From the NCBI RefSeq assembly GCF_900113635.1, contig NZ_FOQA01000004.1:186001-250000 (forward strand): a stretch of DNA of 64,000 bases. The letters are read 5' to 3'. Source of the stretch: Tindallia magadiensis (GTDB taxonomy: Bacteria > Bacillota > Clostridia > Peptostreptococcales > Tindalliaceae). Below are positions 7,871 to 16,588 of this stretch, one piece after another. The first letter of the stretch is position 1; each line of letters begins with the position of its first letter. The notes below the pieces were generated by a model that saw only the letters and a list, made by a program, of their open reading frames with translations, did not search any database and was not told the origin of the DNA. A program made the position numbers and the translations under genes.

Positions 7871-8776
7871 TTATTCCATTAAAGAAGTTTCTAATACCTG
7901 ATCCATTGTGAAATCTTCCAGTCGCAAGTAATATGCAGCCGAGTCAACGAGCGCTTCCATCGGAACAGCGCCTACAATTTCACTGCCAACCACATTAACA
8001 CCATATCGTTGTGCTTCAATTTTAACCAGTTCGAAGACTCGGTAAAGCGCTGTCTTGGAGTAATCCGTCATGTTCATGGATACTTGAACAATACCTCTGT
8101 CTTTCAGCTCAACACCCATTCCTTTGCAATATCTTAAACCACCACTGATATGACGTACTTTTTTCGCAATTTTATCAGCAACTTCCGGATCGGAAGAATC
8201 CAGGTTAATGTTATAAGCTACCAGAGGCATCCTTGCACCTACGGCTGTTACGCCAGTTTGAGGCGGCATTTCTGTAGGACCAAAATCCGGTTTCCATTCT
8301 GGCTCTTTTATTTTTTCTGCCATAGCTTCATACTGACCTTTTCTAACTTTTGCTAAATTTTCACGTCCCGGCGTTTTTGCTGCTTTCTCATATAGAAAAA
8401 TTGGTTGACCAAATTTTTCGGCGATTTCTTCTGCCACACTTTCAGCCAGTGCAACCGTCTCTTCCATCGTAATGTCTTTAATCGGTACAAAAGGTACTAC
8501 GTCAGCAGCTCCCATTCGAGGATGCTGTCCTTCATGTTTCGTCATATCGATTAACTCAAAAGCAGTTCCAACGGCTTTAATAACCGCTTCTTTCATTGCT
8601 TTTGCTTCTCCTAAAGCGGTAATAACGCATCTGTTATGATCTTCGTCACTACTATAATCCAGTAATTTTACATCCGGAGTGTTTCGAAAAGCATCGGCAA
8701 TTTTTTCTACAACAGCCAGGTCACGACCTTCACTAAAATTTGGAACGCATTGAACAATTTGTTTTTTACTGCTCAT
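7871..8776 (-). CDS. ftcD: Glutamate formimidoyltransferase
   Basis: A 301-residue transferase moving the formimino group from N-formimino-L-glutamate to THF, yielding glutamate. 'VQCVPNFSEGRD', 'LLDYSSDEDHNRCVIT', 'EGQHPRMGAADVVPF' (with the catalytic His region) and 'GARMPLVAYNINLDS' are diagnostic. This is the transferase domain only; the cyclodeaminase is the separate neighbouring gene, as is usual in anaerobic Firmicutes. ATG 8776 follows AAGGAGGAG. Together with fchA it feeds the one-carbon pool instead of releasing formamide. Confidence 0.95.
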   Translation of the reverse strand: MSSKKQIVQCVPNFSEGRDLAVVEKIADAFRNTPDVKLLDYSSDEDHNRCVITALGEAKAMKEAVIKAVGTAFELIDMTKHEGQHPRMGAADVVPFVPIKDITMEETVALAESVAEEIAEKFGQPIFLYEKAAKTPGRENLAKVRKGQYEAMAEKIKEPEWKPDFGPTEMPPQTGVTAVGARMPLVAYNINLDSSDPEVADKIAKKVRHISGGLRYCKGMGVELKDRGIVQVSMNMTDYSKTALYRVFELVKIEAQRYGVNVVGSEIVGAVPMEALVDSAAYYLRLEDFTMDQVLETSLME

Positions 8777-8851
8777 GATAACTCCTCCTTAAGTTGTATC
8801 TTTCACCTGAATCTTTGTCAGGATTTTAACGAATTTTTTTACGTTTGGTCT

Positions 8852-10120
8852 TTATAATAATTTGTGTCGGTTATCCATTACCATTATACCATCTTTAACG
8901 ACACGTTCAACGGAATTAACACCAATATGGTAAGATAAAAAGTGATAGGATGGATCTCTTAAAATAATAATATCCGCTTTTTTCCCCGGATCAAGGCTTC
9001 CTACACTATCGGCGCGATCAACAGCCGCTGCTCCATTAATGGTTAAGGCTGTAATCGTCTCTTCCGGTGACATTCCCATATAAAGGGTTGCCAGTGCAAT
9101 AATTAATGGGATGGATTCTGTATGACAACTTCCAGGGTTAAAATCTGATGCCAAGGCAACCGCACAATTAGCTTCAATCATATCTCTGGCTCTTGCGTAA
9201 GATTCTCTCAAGCTAAAAGCCGTTCCTGGTAATAAGGTTGCTACGACATCTTTTTCTGCCATGGCTGCAATACCAGCATCGGAGGCTTGCAATAAATGAT
9301 CCGCCGAAACAGCCCCTACTTCTGCGGCTAATTCCGCACCGCCAAGAGGAACAATTTCATCGGCATGCATTTTCAGTTTAAAACCCATTTCAGCCGCTGC
9401 CGTTAGTAACCGTCGAGATTGCTCAATAGTAAAAACATTTTTCTCTGTAAAGATATCACAAAACTCAGCCAGATTTTTTTCTTTAATTTCTGGAAGGCTT
9501 TCACGAATAATATTTTCGATCATTTCATCTTCTTTCCCTTTATACTCTGCAGGAACAGCATGAGCTTCCATAAAGGTACTGATTACATCCACCGGATGGT
9601 TTTCATTAATTTCTTTCATTACTTCTAGCTGCTTTAACTCCGTTTCTTTATTAAGTCCGTATCCACTTTTTCCTTCTGCTGTCGTCACCCCAAAGGAAAG
9701 CATGGATGTGAGCCGCTGGTACCCATTTTCATATAATTCTTCCTTACTTTCTTCCTGAGTAGCTTTCACCGTGCTGATAATGCCACCGCCGCGGTTCATG
9801 ATATCCATATAGTCATCCCCACGTAATCTCCAGGTAAACTCTTCCGCTCTATATCCACCAAATACAAAATGAGTGTGAGAGTCAACAAAACCTGGTAAAA
9901 CTGCTTTTCCTTCCGCATCAATTACTTGGTACTGACCTTCGTCTATACCTTTCAGAATTTCTTCCTCTTTTCCAACGGATTGAATGATGCCTTTTTCAAT
10001 AAGGATTGCTCCGTTTTCCACTACATGAAGATCCTGCATTTCTTTTCCTTTTTTTGCTTTTGTACCACTGCAAGTTACTATCTGACTTGCATTTTTTATA
10101 ATCATATTGCCACTTTGCAT
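8852..10120 (-). CDS. hutI: Imidazolonepropionase
   Basis: A 422-residue amidohydrolase-superfamily enzyme opening imidazolone propionate to N-formimino-L-glutamate. Metal ligands are visible in 'GFVDSHTHFVFGG' (~80), 'KLKMHADEIVPLGGAELA' (~250) and 'ALASDFNPGS' (~330). ATG 10120 follows AGGAGGTG by five bases; a TTG three bases earlier is less likely. Third step of the hut pathway, between urocanate hydratase and the formimidoyltransferase. Confidence 0.95.
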   Translation of the reverse strand: MQSGNMIIKNASQIVTCSGTKAKKGKEMQDLHVVENGAILIEKGIIQSVGKEEEILKGIDEGQYQVIDAEGKAVLPGFVDSHTHFVFGGYRAEEFTWRLRGDDYMDIMNRGGGIISTVKATQEESKEELYENGYQRLTSMLSFGVTTAEGKSGYGLNKETELKQLEVMKEINENHPVDVISTFMEAHAVPAEYKGKEDEMIENIIRESLPEIKEKNLAEFCDIFTEKNVFTIEQSRRLLTAAAEMGFKLKMHADEIVPLGGAELAAEVGAVSADHLLQASDAGIAAMAEKDVVATLLPGTAFSLRESYARARDMIEANCAVALASDFNPGSCHTESIPLIIALATLYMGMSPEETITALTINGAAAVDRADSVGSLDPGKKADIIILRDPSYHFLSYHIGVNSVERVVKDGIMVMDNRHKLL

Positions 10121-10238
10121 CAAAACACCTCCTATTGCTTTTTCTACGTCTTATACGTTTTATTTATCTATTCATAATCAGAAGCCTTCACACGACTCGT
10201 CAGTGAGCAATGCAAAGACTCCTTTTCTTTGTACGGTT

Positions 10239-12263
10239 TTACTTAACTTTCTCTTCCACCAATTTTTTCACTAGTTCTTCCTTTGCCAAGTAAGGCAATG
10301 TAATGTGGTCTTGGCCTTTATTCAGCTCATTATATTCCATACTGGTTGTCAATGCATTTTCATTGGTTGCCCAGGCACGTCTCGCAACGCCTCCCATAAC
10401 GTCCCACAGCATCGCAGTCTCCAGAATTCGATCGGCTCTTCTGCTGCCATCTAGCACCATTCCAAAACCACCGTTAATGGATTTACCAATACCTACACCG
10501 CCACCATTATGCAACGCTACCAGACTCATTCCTCGTGCCGCATCGCCGGCAAAGCTTTGGGTTGCCATATCTGCCATAATATTGCTACCATCTTTAATAT
10601 TGGATGTTTCTCTAAAAGGTGAATCCGTACCACTCACATCATGATGATCTCGACCCAGCATAATAGGACCTATTTCTCCACGTCTTACCATTTCATTAAA
10701 ACGAAGGGCTATATTGGTTCTGCCATAAGCATCCTGATATAAAATTCTAGCTTGGCTTCCTACTACCATTTTATTTTTTTCAGCATCTCGAATCCAAACA
10801 TAATTATCGCGATCCTGTCCTCGACGGTTAGGGTCTATGCATTCCATCGCCGCCGCATCGGTTTTTCTAAGATCTTCCGGATCCCCACTGAGGCATACCC
10901 AACGGAATGGTCCATATCCATAGTCAAATAGTTCCGGTCCTAGAATATCTTCTACGTAAGACGGGAAAATAAATCCGTCTTTTTCGTCTACACCATTCAA
11001 TGAAACTTCCTTAACGCCTGCATCAAATACAGCTTTTAAGAATGCGTTTCCATAGTCAAAGAAATACGTTCCTTTATCAACCAGTTTTTGAATAAGCTCA
11101 AAATGTGTTTTTAATGTTTCATCGATCCGCTTAATAAACGTTTCTCTGTCATTTTTCAACATATTTGTTCTTTCATCAAAGGTCATGCCTTGAGGGCAGT
11201 AGCCTCCTTCATAAGCAACATGGCAAGATGTCTGATCAGAAAGAAGGTCAATTTTAATATCTTTTTCAACGGCATAAGCCAGCAAATCTACCACATTACC
11301 ATGATAAGCAATCGATAAAGGTTTTTTCTCTTGTTGAGCTTCCTTTGCCCATCGATATACTTCTTCCAAATCAGCACTTACTTTTTGTACCCAGCCTTGA
11401 TCATGACGGGTTTTAATTCTTGACTCATCCACTTCTGCTACAATTCCTACTCCATTAGCAATTTCAACAGCTTTTGGCTGAGCACCACTCATTCCGCCTA
11501 AGCCTGAAGAAACAAACAGAATTCCTGCCAGGTCTTTATCTTCCGCTAGACCCATTTTTAGTCTAGCTGCATTGAGTAAGGTATTAAAGGTTCCATGAAC
11601 AATTCCCTGGGGACCAATATACATCCATCCACCAGCTGTCATCTGACCATAGTTGGCTACACCCATTTGCTCCGCAATGTCTTGATCCTTCGCATTATCA
11701 AACATACCTACCATTAATGAGTTGGTTACGATCACTCTCGGGCTGTCCGGCTTCGACTTAAACAGTCCTACCGGATGCCCAGAAGAAACTACCAAGGTCT
11801 GATCCTGTGTCATTTCCTGTAAATACTTTTGAATCAATAGATATTGCATCCAGTTTTGGCACACTTTTCCAGTTTCACCATAGGTAACTAGTTCATAAGG
11901 ATACAAAGCTACATCAAAGTCCAAGTTGTTGTCCATCATCAATTGAAAGGCTTTTCCTTCAATACATCTGCCTTTATACTCATCAATTGATTTTGCTTTA
12001 ATGTTGCCTTCCGGTCTGAAACGATATCCATAAATTCGTCCCATTGATAATAATTCGTCTAAAAACTCTGGTGCCATTTCTTCATGATACTCTTCCGGAA
12101 TATAGCGCAGTGCATTCTTCAAAGCTACTTCTGTCTGTGCCTTTGTCAACTTAAATCCTCTATCCGGTGCTCTTCTAATGCCTTCCAAAAAAGGTTTTGC
12201 TTCCGGTAACGGGCCTTCTAGTTTAATGGTCATTGCATTTCCAATTTCTTTTCGATCAAACAT
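10239..12263 (-). CDS. hutU: Urocanate hydratase
   Basis: A 674-residue NAD+-dependent urocanase, of the longer (~670 aa) type seen in anaerobes as opposed to the ~550-residue Bacillus/Pseudomonas form. 'QTAGGWMYIGPQGIVHGT', 'VSSGLGGMSGAQPKA', 'SLNGVDEKDGFIFPSY' and 'DHHDVSGTDSPFRETSNIKDGS' are visible. ATG 12263 (MFDRKEIG) has GAAGGGAG upstream; the in-frame GTG 18 bases earlier overlaps that ribosome site. Converts urocanate to imidazolone propionate. Confidence 0.95.
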   Translation of the reverse strand: MFDRKEIGNAMTIKLEGPLPEAKPFLEGIRRAPDRGFKLTKAQTEVALKNALRYIPEEYHEEMAPEFLDELLSMGRIYGYRFRPEGNIKAKSIDEYKGRCIEGKAFQLMMDNNLDFDVALYPYELVTYGETGKVCQNWMQYLLIQKYLQEMTQDQTLVVSSGHPVGLFKSKPDSPRVIVTNSLMVGMFDNAKDQDIAEQMGVANYGQMTAGGWMYIGPQGIVHGTFNTLLNAARLKMGLAEDKDLAGILFVSSGLGGMSGAQPKAVEIANGVGIVAEVDESRIKTRHDQGWVQKVSADLEEVYRWAKEAQQEKKPLSIAYHGNVVDLLAYAVEKDIKIDLLSDQTSCHVAYEGGYCPQGMTFDERTNMLKNDRETFIKRIDETLKTHFELIQKLVDKGTYFFDYGNAFLKAVFDAGVKEVSLNGVDEKDGFIFPSYVEDILGPELFDYGYGPFRWVCLSGDPEDLRKTDAAAMECIDPNRRGQDRDNYVWIRDAEKNKMVVGSQARILYQDAYGRTNIALRFNEMVRRGEIGPIMLGRDHHDVSGTDSPFRETSNIKDGSNIMADMATQSFAGDAARGMSLVALHNGGGVGIGKSINGGFGMVLDGSRRADRILETAMLWDVMGGVARRAWATNENALTTSMEYNELNKGQDHITLPYLAKEELVKKLVEEKVK

Positions 12264-12592
12264 ATTATTCGCTCCCTTCACTTCTCTTTACTCTTGTTCT
12301 TGTTCTTCTTACGTTCATTGTAGCGAATTGCCGTCAACAAAGTGTCGAAGTCTGAAATTCACTTTGGTTCAGTTCGTAATTTGAGCAAGTAATCATGGCA
12401 TTTTCTTTCATTTTTTCATGATAAAACGCTACATCATAAGGAATTCTCTATTAGTCGTTAAATTGGTTACCTAAAAATATTTTTACCCATTTTGTTAACA
12501 ATACGACAAAAAAAGAGAAAATCCTTCTTTAAAATTGAAAAAACCCCACTAAAAAGCGAGGTTAAAATATGAGGGGATAGCTATCGCTGATT
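12264..12592. other. Intergenic stretch between hutU and the DapF-like gene
   Basis: About 330 bp with no coding frame. It holds the DapF-like gene's terminator (12536-12562) and, on the minus strand, presumably the hutU promoter. Possible but weak hexamers lie near TACAAT (about 12316-12321). No riboswitch-like conserved element was recognised. Confidence 0.6.
12536..12562 (-). terminator. Intrinsic terminator after the DapF-like gene
   Basis: Arms AACCTCGC (12562-12555) and GTGGGGTT (12549-12542) pair with two G-U wobbles, followed by a run of U residues on the minus strand (12541-12536). It divides the hut cluster into two transcripts. Confidence 0.8.
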
Positions 12593-13411
12593 TTAGATAT
12601 ATAGCCATCCTTCTGATACAATTCTTACTTCGCCATTCAAGTATATATCTTGAATGCCTCCTTTTTCCCAATTCACAGTTATATCCATGGTTCCACCAGG
12701 TTGTTTAATTGCTTTTTTTATACTATTTTTCTTTTGAGAAGCTAAGACAGCTCCCAGAGCTGCTGCTCCTGATCCGCAACCTCTCTCCCAAAACAGGCTG
12801 TCCGTTTCTCTTACCCATACCAAAGGTTCTAGATAATTTAATCTTTCGTCATAAAACATCACACCGAGAGCTTCCATATCTTTTTCTTCTAATTGCTTTC
12901 GAATGCTGTGGTATAGTAACATTCTTTCTTTCACTGTTCCGCTATTAACCACCACATGGGTAATTCCTTCCATTGCCACTAAGGTTCCTTCCACCATTCC
13001 TTCTTCTGATGAAATGGTTATTGTTTCTATTTTTTTAGGAGGGGTCATGTAAATGCCAATTTCTTTTCGATATGCTTTATCCATATTTTTTACCACACAG
13101 TCTATTGGTGCTTCTAAACCGCTGGTTTCCAGCTTTACAATGCCGCCTTCGTCTCTCTGACGAAAAGAAACAACGGCTGCTAAAGACCTAGTAGCATTCA
13201 CACAAAACTCTCCTCCCATCATCTCCAACCGAACTGCAGCTTTTTCCTCTTCCTTCACTACTTCCGTAACAAAACCTACCTGTTCTGCATGGATATGATT
13301 TTCCTTCATTAGACTCTGAGCAATTTCTACATACTGATGCTTTGGTACCGTATCCCATATTAAAATGGTCATATTTTCTGTCGGACTGCATTTATAATAT
13401 TTTAGTTTCAT
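12593..13411 (-). CDS. DapF-fold amino-acid epimerase/racemase, candidate histidine racemase
   Basis: A 272-residue protein of the PLP-independent diaminopimelate-epimerase fold. The two catalytic cysteines are in place: C70 in 'GGEFCVNATRS' and C212 in 'WERGCGSGAAALG'. The sequence around them departs from true DapF ('GNGARC' is replaced by 'GEFCVNATR'), so DAP is probably not the substrate. Cofactor-independent histidine racemases (CntK of staphylopine synthesis, and one described from Fusobacterium) belong to this fold. It sits between the putative histidine transporter and hutU, so interconversion of D- and L-histidine is a reasonable inference. Start ATG 13411 has CAGGAGGA upstream. Confidence 0.78.
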   Translation of the reverse strand: MKLKYYKCSPTENMTILIWDTVPKHQYVEIAQSLMKENHIHAEQVGFVTEVVKEEEKAAVRLEMMGGEFCVNATRSLAAVVSFRQRDEGGIVKLETSGLEAPIDCVVKNMDKAYRKEIGIYMTPPKKIETITISSEEGMVEGTLVAMEGITHVVVNSGTVKERMLLYHSIRKQLEEKDMEALGVMFYDERLNYLEPLVWVRETDSLFWERGCGSGAAALGAVLASQKKNSIKKAIKQPGGTMDITVNWEKGGIQDIYLNGEVRIVSEGWLYI

Positions 13412-13441
13412 CGAAACATTCCTCCTGACATATGTTACTAC

Positions 13442-13473
13442 AAGAAGGTCGCTGAAAAACCAGCGACCTTCTT
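13442..13473 (-). terminator. Perfect 13-bp hairpin after the hut transporter
   Basis: Arms 13442-13454 and 13461-13473 are perfectly complementary around a six-base loop. The U tract on the minus side is short, so it may attenuate transcription or stabilise RNA instead of terminating fully. Confidence 0.65.
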
Positions 13474-13524
13474 TAGATACTCTTCTACAGGTTAGGCAAT
13501 ATTATTTTAAGGTTTTGACAATTT

Positions 13525-14835
13525 TTACAATATAACGGCTCCAATGATCCCAAAGATAACGATCGGAATGTTGTAATGCAAGAATGTGGGAACGCATGTA
13601 TCCCAGATGTGGTCATGTTGACCATCAATATTTAACCCTGCTGTCGGTGCCAATGTACTGTCAGAGGCTGGCGAACCGGCATCTCCTAATGCCGCAGCAG
13701 TACCAATAAGAAGGATGGTTGCTTGAGGACTAAAACCAATCGCCATCGCCATCGGCACATAGATCGCCGCAATGATCGGAATAGTTCCAAAAGACGTACC
13801 AATTCCCATGGTAATAAACAGACCAATTAAAATCATTACAGATGCAGCAACAACCTGGCTGCCAGCTAACATTCCTCCGGCAGATTCCACTAGCTGATCA
13901 ACACCACCGGTTTCCCGAATAACAGAACCGTAGCCTGCCGCTACTAACATAACAAAAGCGATAAAACCCATCATGCCTATTCCACTGTGAAGCATTTCGT
14001 CCAAATCTTTCCACTTGATAGCTCCACCAACAAGCATAATCGTAATACCAACCAATGCACCAATATGCAATGAACCTAACGGGCTTACCTGAATTGCCAG
14101 AGCTGATATCGCACCAACTAATGCAACCCAGTGTTTGCTAGTCATTTTTATTTCTGTTTCTTCAACAGTTGTTTCAAGTCCTTCAGGTTCAATATCCTTA
14201 TATTCTCTTTCCTTACGATAGGTAATAAACACAGCAACTAGGAGTCCAATTAGCATAGCCAGTCCAGGGATCCACATAACGTGCCAGACAGAACCTTGAG
14301 CTACTTCCATACCATTTTCTGACATATTATCACTGATAAGTCCATGAAAAATCCATCCATATCCTACTGGAAGTGCTACATAAGGTGCTTTCAGACCAAA
14401 GGTCAGTGCTGATGCTACGGCACGGCGGTCAATTTTTAGCTTATTCATTACCTTCACTAAAGGCGGAATAAGAATTGGAACAAAAGCAATGTGTACAGGG
14501 ATCAAGTTTTGTGATAAACATGCTACAGCGGCAATAATTAGCACCAAAATAACACCTTTGCCCTGAACCCATTCAACAATTTTCTTGGAAAGTATGGTTG
14601 CAATACCCGTTTTATGAAGGGTTGCTGCCAATGTTCCCAATAAGATATAACTCAGTGCCGTACTGGAGTTTCCTCCCATACCGCCAATTAATACTCCCAT
14701 GGTTTCACCCAAGGGCATGCCTGCTAAAACACCACCAGCCAGAGCCGCTATAATAAGAGATAGCAACACATTAAGCTTCAGTAGGCAAAGAACTACCATA
14801 ATAACAACTGATAATAAAACCGGGTTTGTCAGCAT
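13525..14835 (-). CDS. Na+/H+ antiporter-family permease, putative histidine transporter
   Basis: A 436-residue membrane protein with about 11-12 hydrophobic segments, of the Na+/H+ antiporter-type family related to Bacillus YuiF. Conserved stretches include 'CLSQNLIPVHIAFVPILIPPL', 'LKAPYVALPVGYGWIFHG' and 'GTAAALGDAGSPASDSTLAPTAGLN'. Members occur in hut clusters of Firmicutes, so sodium-coupled histidine uptake is the likely job here; genuine Na+/H+ exchange is the alternative. It lies between hutH and the DapF-like gene; ATG 14835 follows CGAGGAGGA. Confidence 0.78.
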   Translation of the reverse strand: MLTNPVLLSVVIMVVLCLLKLNVLLSLIIAALAGGVLAGMPLGETMGVLIGGMGGNSSTALSYILLGTLAATLHKTGIATILSKKIVEWVQGKGVILVLIIAAVACLSQNLIPVHIAFVPILIPPLVKVMNKLKIDRRAVASALTFGLKAPYVALPVGYGWIFHGLISDNMSENGMEVAQGSVWHVMWIPGLAMLIGLLVAVFITYRKEREYKDIEPEGLETTVEETEIKMTSKHWVALVGAISALAIQVSPLGSLHIGALVGITIMLVGGAIKWKDLDEMLHSGIGMMGFIAFVMLVAAGYGSVIRETGGVDQLVESAGGMLAGSQVVAASVMILIGLFITMGIGTSFGTIPIIAAIYVPMAMAIGFSPQATILLIGTAAALGDAGSPASDSTLAPTAGLNIDGQHDHIWDTCVPTFLHYNIPIVIFGIIGAVIL

Positions 14836-14883
14836 TTACACATCCTCCTCGTTATTTTATTAACTATAGTGCTTTTATTTTTT

Positions 14884-14919
14884 CCAGAACCTCGGAATAT
14901 TGTTTTTCCAAGGTTCTGG
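14884..14919 (-). other. 14-bp inverted repeat between hutH and the transporter
   Basis: Arms 14884-14897 and 14906-14919 pair with one mismatch/wobble around an eight-base loop, but no U tract follows on either strand. It may be an mRNA processing or stability hairpin that tunes hutH against the downstream transporter. Confidence 0.6.
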
Positions 14920-14948
14920 TTATTCTTTTCGCCTTCTGTTTCTTTTTA

Positions 14949-16472
14949 CTACAGTTCTCCTACTACACTTTCAACAGCTTTGACAATTTGTCCAGAAGCA
15001 ACCGCGTTTGTGCTTATTTGAATGTCATCATATAACACCCGGTCTTCTCCCAGTGCCGGCAATGTCTGTCGTAAACTTTCGTATGCTGCTAGTGTTCCTC
15101 TGCCAGGTTTTTCTTCACCGTCAAGGTCAATAGCTTGAGCCGCAGCCATTAATTCGATGCCAACAACACTTTGCGCATTTGAAAGGATGCTTCGTGCTTT
15201 TCTGGCACCGATGGTACCCATGCTTACATGATCCTCCTGATTTGCTGAAGAAGGGATAGAGTCAACACTAGAAGGATGGGCCAGCACTTTGTTTTCAGAT
15301 ACTAATGCAGCGGCAGAATATTGAGCAATCATAAAGCCAGAGTTAAGACCACCTTTTTGCGTAAGAAAAGCCGGAAGGCCACTTAACTGTGGATTCACAA
15401 GTCTTTCGATCCTTCGTTCTGATATATTCGCTAATTCAGCAATAGCAATTCCCAGATAGTCAAAGGCTAATGCCATTGCTTGCCCATGAAAATTCCCGCC
15501 AGAAATAGCTTCCTTAGTGTCCGCAAAAATAATCGGATTGTCTGTTACAGAATTAATTTCAATTTCAATTTTTTTCTTCAAGTGCTCCAAAGCATCTCTG
15601 GATGCCCCATGAACTTGAGGAATGCAGCGAAGCGTATAGGCATCCTGCACCCGCACTTCTCCCTGACGGGTAGTACGTTTGCTTTCTTCTGTAAGCTTTA
15701 ACATATTGGAAGCACTGTGTATTTGTCCTGCATGTGGTCGAACCTGATGAAGACGAAGATCAAAAGCGTCGGTAATGCCTCTTAATGCCTCTACCGTTAA
15801 AGCACCGGCGATATCCGCAGTTTTCATCAGAATCATAGCATCATAATAGCATAAAGTACCCACAGCTGTCATGGCCTGGGTTCCATTAATAAGACCTAAA
15901 CCTTCTTTGGACGTGAGTTCAATAGGAGTTATACCGGCCTTTTTCATTGCTTCTTCTCCAGCTAATCGTTGTCCTTGATAAAAAGCTTCGCCCATGCCCA
16001 TCATTACTAATACCATGTGAGAAAGAGGCGCTAAATCACCACTAGCTCCCAGAGAACCTTTTTCTGGAATCACCGGATGAACACCTTTATTCAGCATATC
16101 TATCAATGTTTGAATGGTTTCTAAGCGAACACCTGAAAATCCTTTAGCAAGAGCATTTGCTCTCAGCAACATGATTCCTCGGGAGATTTCTTCTTCAAAA
16201 GGCTCTCCAACGCCGCAGGCATGACTCATAATCAAGTTTTTTTGGAGTTGTTTTGCTTCTTCTTTCGAAATAACCACGTCGCTAAACTTACCAAAACCAG
16301 TAGTGATGCCATAAATAACTTTTTCTTCCTGAACAAAATCATCAACTACTTTTCGTGCCCGATGAATCTTTTCAACAGATTCTTCTGTTAAAGCAACCGG
16401 AGCGTTATTCCGAGCAACTTCCACGACCTCTTCAATTGTAAGGCTATTTCCATCAATTCTGACTTCTTTCAT
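14949..16472 (-). CDS. hutH: Histidine ammonia-lyase
   Basis: A 507-residue aromatic amino-acid ammonia-lyase that deaminates L-histidine to urocanate, first step of the pathway. The MIO prosthetic group forms from A143-S144-G145 in 'GSLGASGDLAPLSHM'; 'YGITTGFGKF' (~54) and 'QEDHVSMGTIGARKA' (~410) carry other active-site residues. ATG 16472 follows AGAGGAGGT; an open frame extends 51 bases further but has no ribosome site. It is immediately downstream of the large SARP-type regulator gene's terminator. Confidence 0.96.
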   Translation of the reverse strand: MKEVRIDGNSLTIEEVVEVARNNAPVALTEESVEKIHRARKVVDDFVQEEKVIYGITTGFGKFSDVVISKEEAKQLQKNLIMSHACGVGEPFEEEISRGIMLLRANALAKGFSGVRLETIQTLIDMLNKGVHPVIPEKGSLGASGDLAPLSHMVLVMMGMGEAFYQGQRLAGEEAMKKAGITPIELTSKEGLGLINGTQAMTAVGTLCYYDAMILMKTADIAGALTVEALRGITDAFDLRLHQVRPHAGQIHSASNMLKLTEESKRTTRQGEVRVQDAYTLRCIPQVHGASRDALEHLKKKIEIEINSVTDNPIIFADTKEAISGGNFHGQAMALAFDYLGIAIAELANISERRIERLVNPQLSGLPAFLTQKGGLNSGFMIAQYSAAALVSENKVLAHPSSVDSIPSSANQEDHVSMGTIGARKARSILSNAQSVVGIELMAAAQAIDLDGEEKPGRGTLAAYESLRQTLPALGEDRVLYDDIQISTNAVASGQIVKAVESVVGEL

Positions 16473-16547
16473 TTTTCTACCTCCTCTGATATCAAAACAA
16501 CAAAAGCTCTTTACCGCTTTCAATTTTAGCTTGCTCTATACTTTATC

Positions 16548-16588
16548 AAAAAAACGTCTTCAAATCGTCAATGGAGTGAAGACGTTTT
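16548..16588 (-). terminator. Intrinsic terminator after the SARP/AAA/TPR regulator
   Basis: Arms 16588-16577 and 16562-16551 are perfectly complementary (12 bp) and are followed by a U run on the minus strand (16554-16548). The stem includes the regulator's last codons. Confidence 0.85.
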
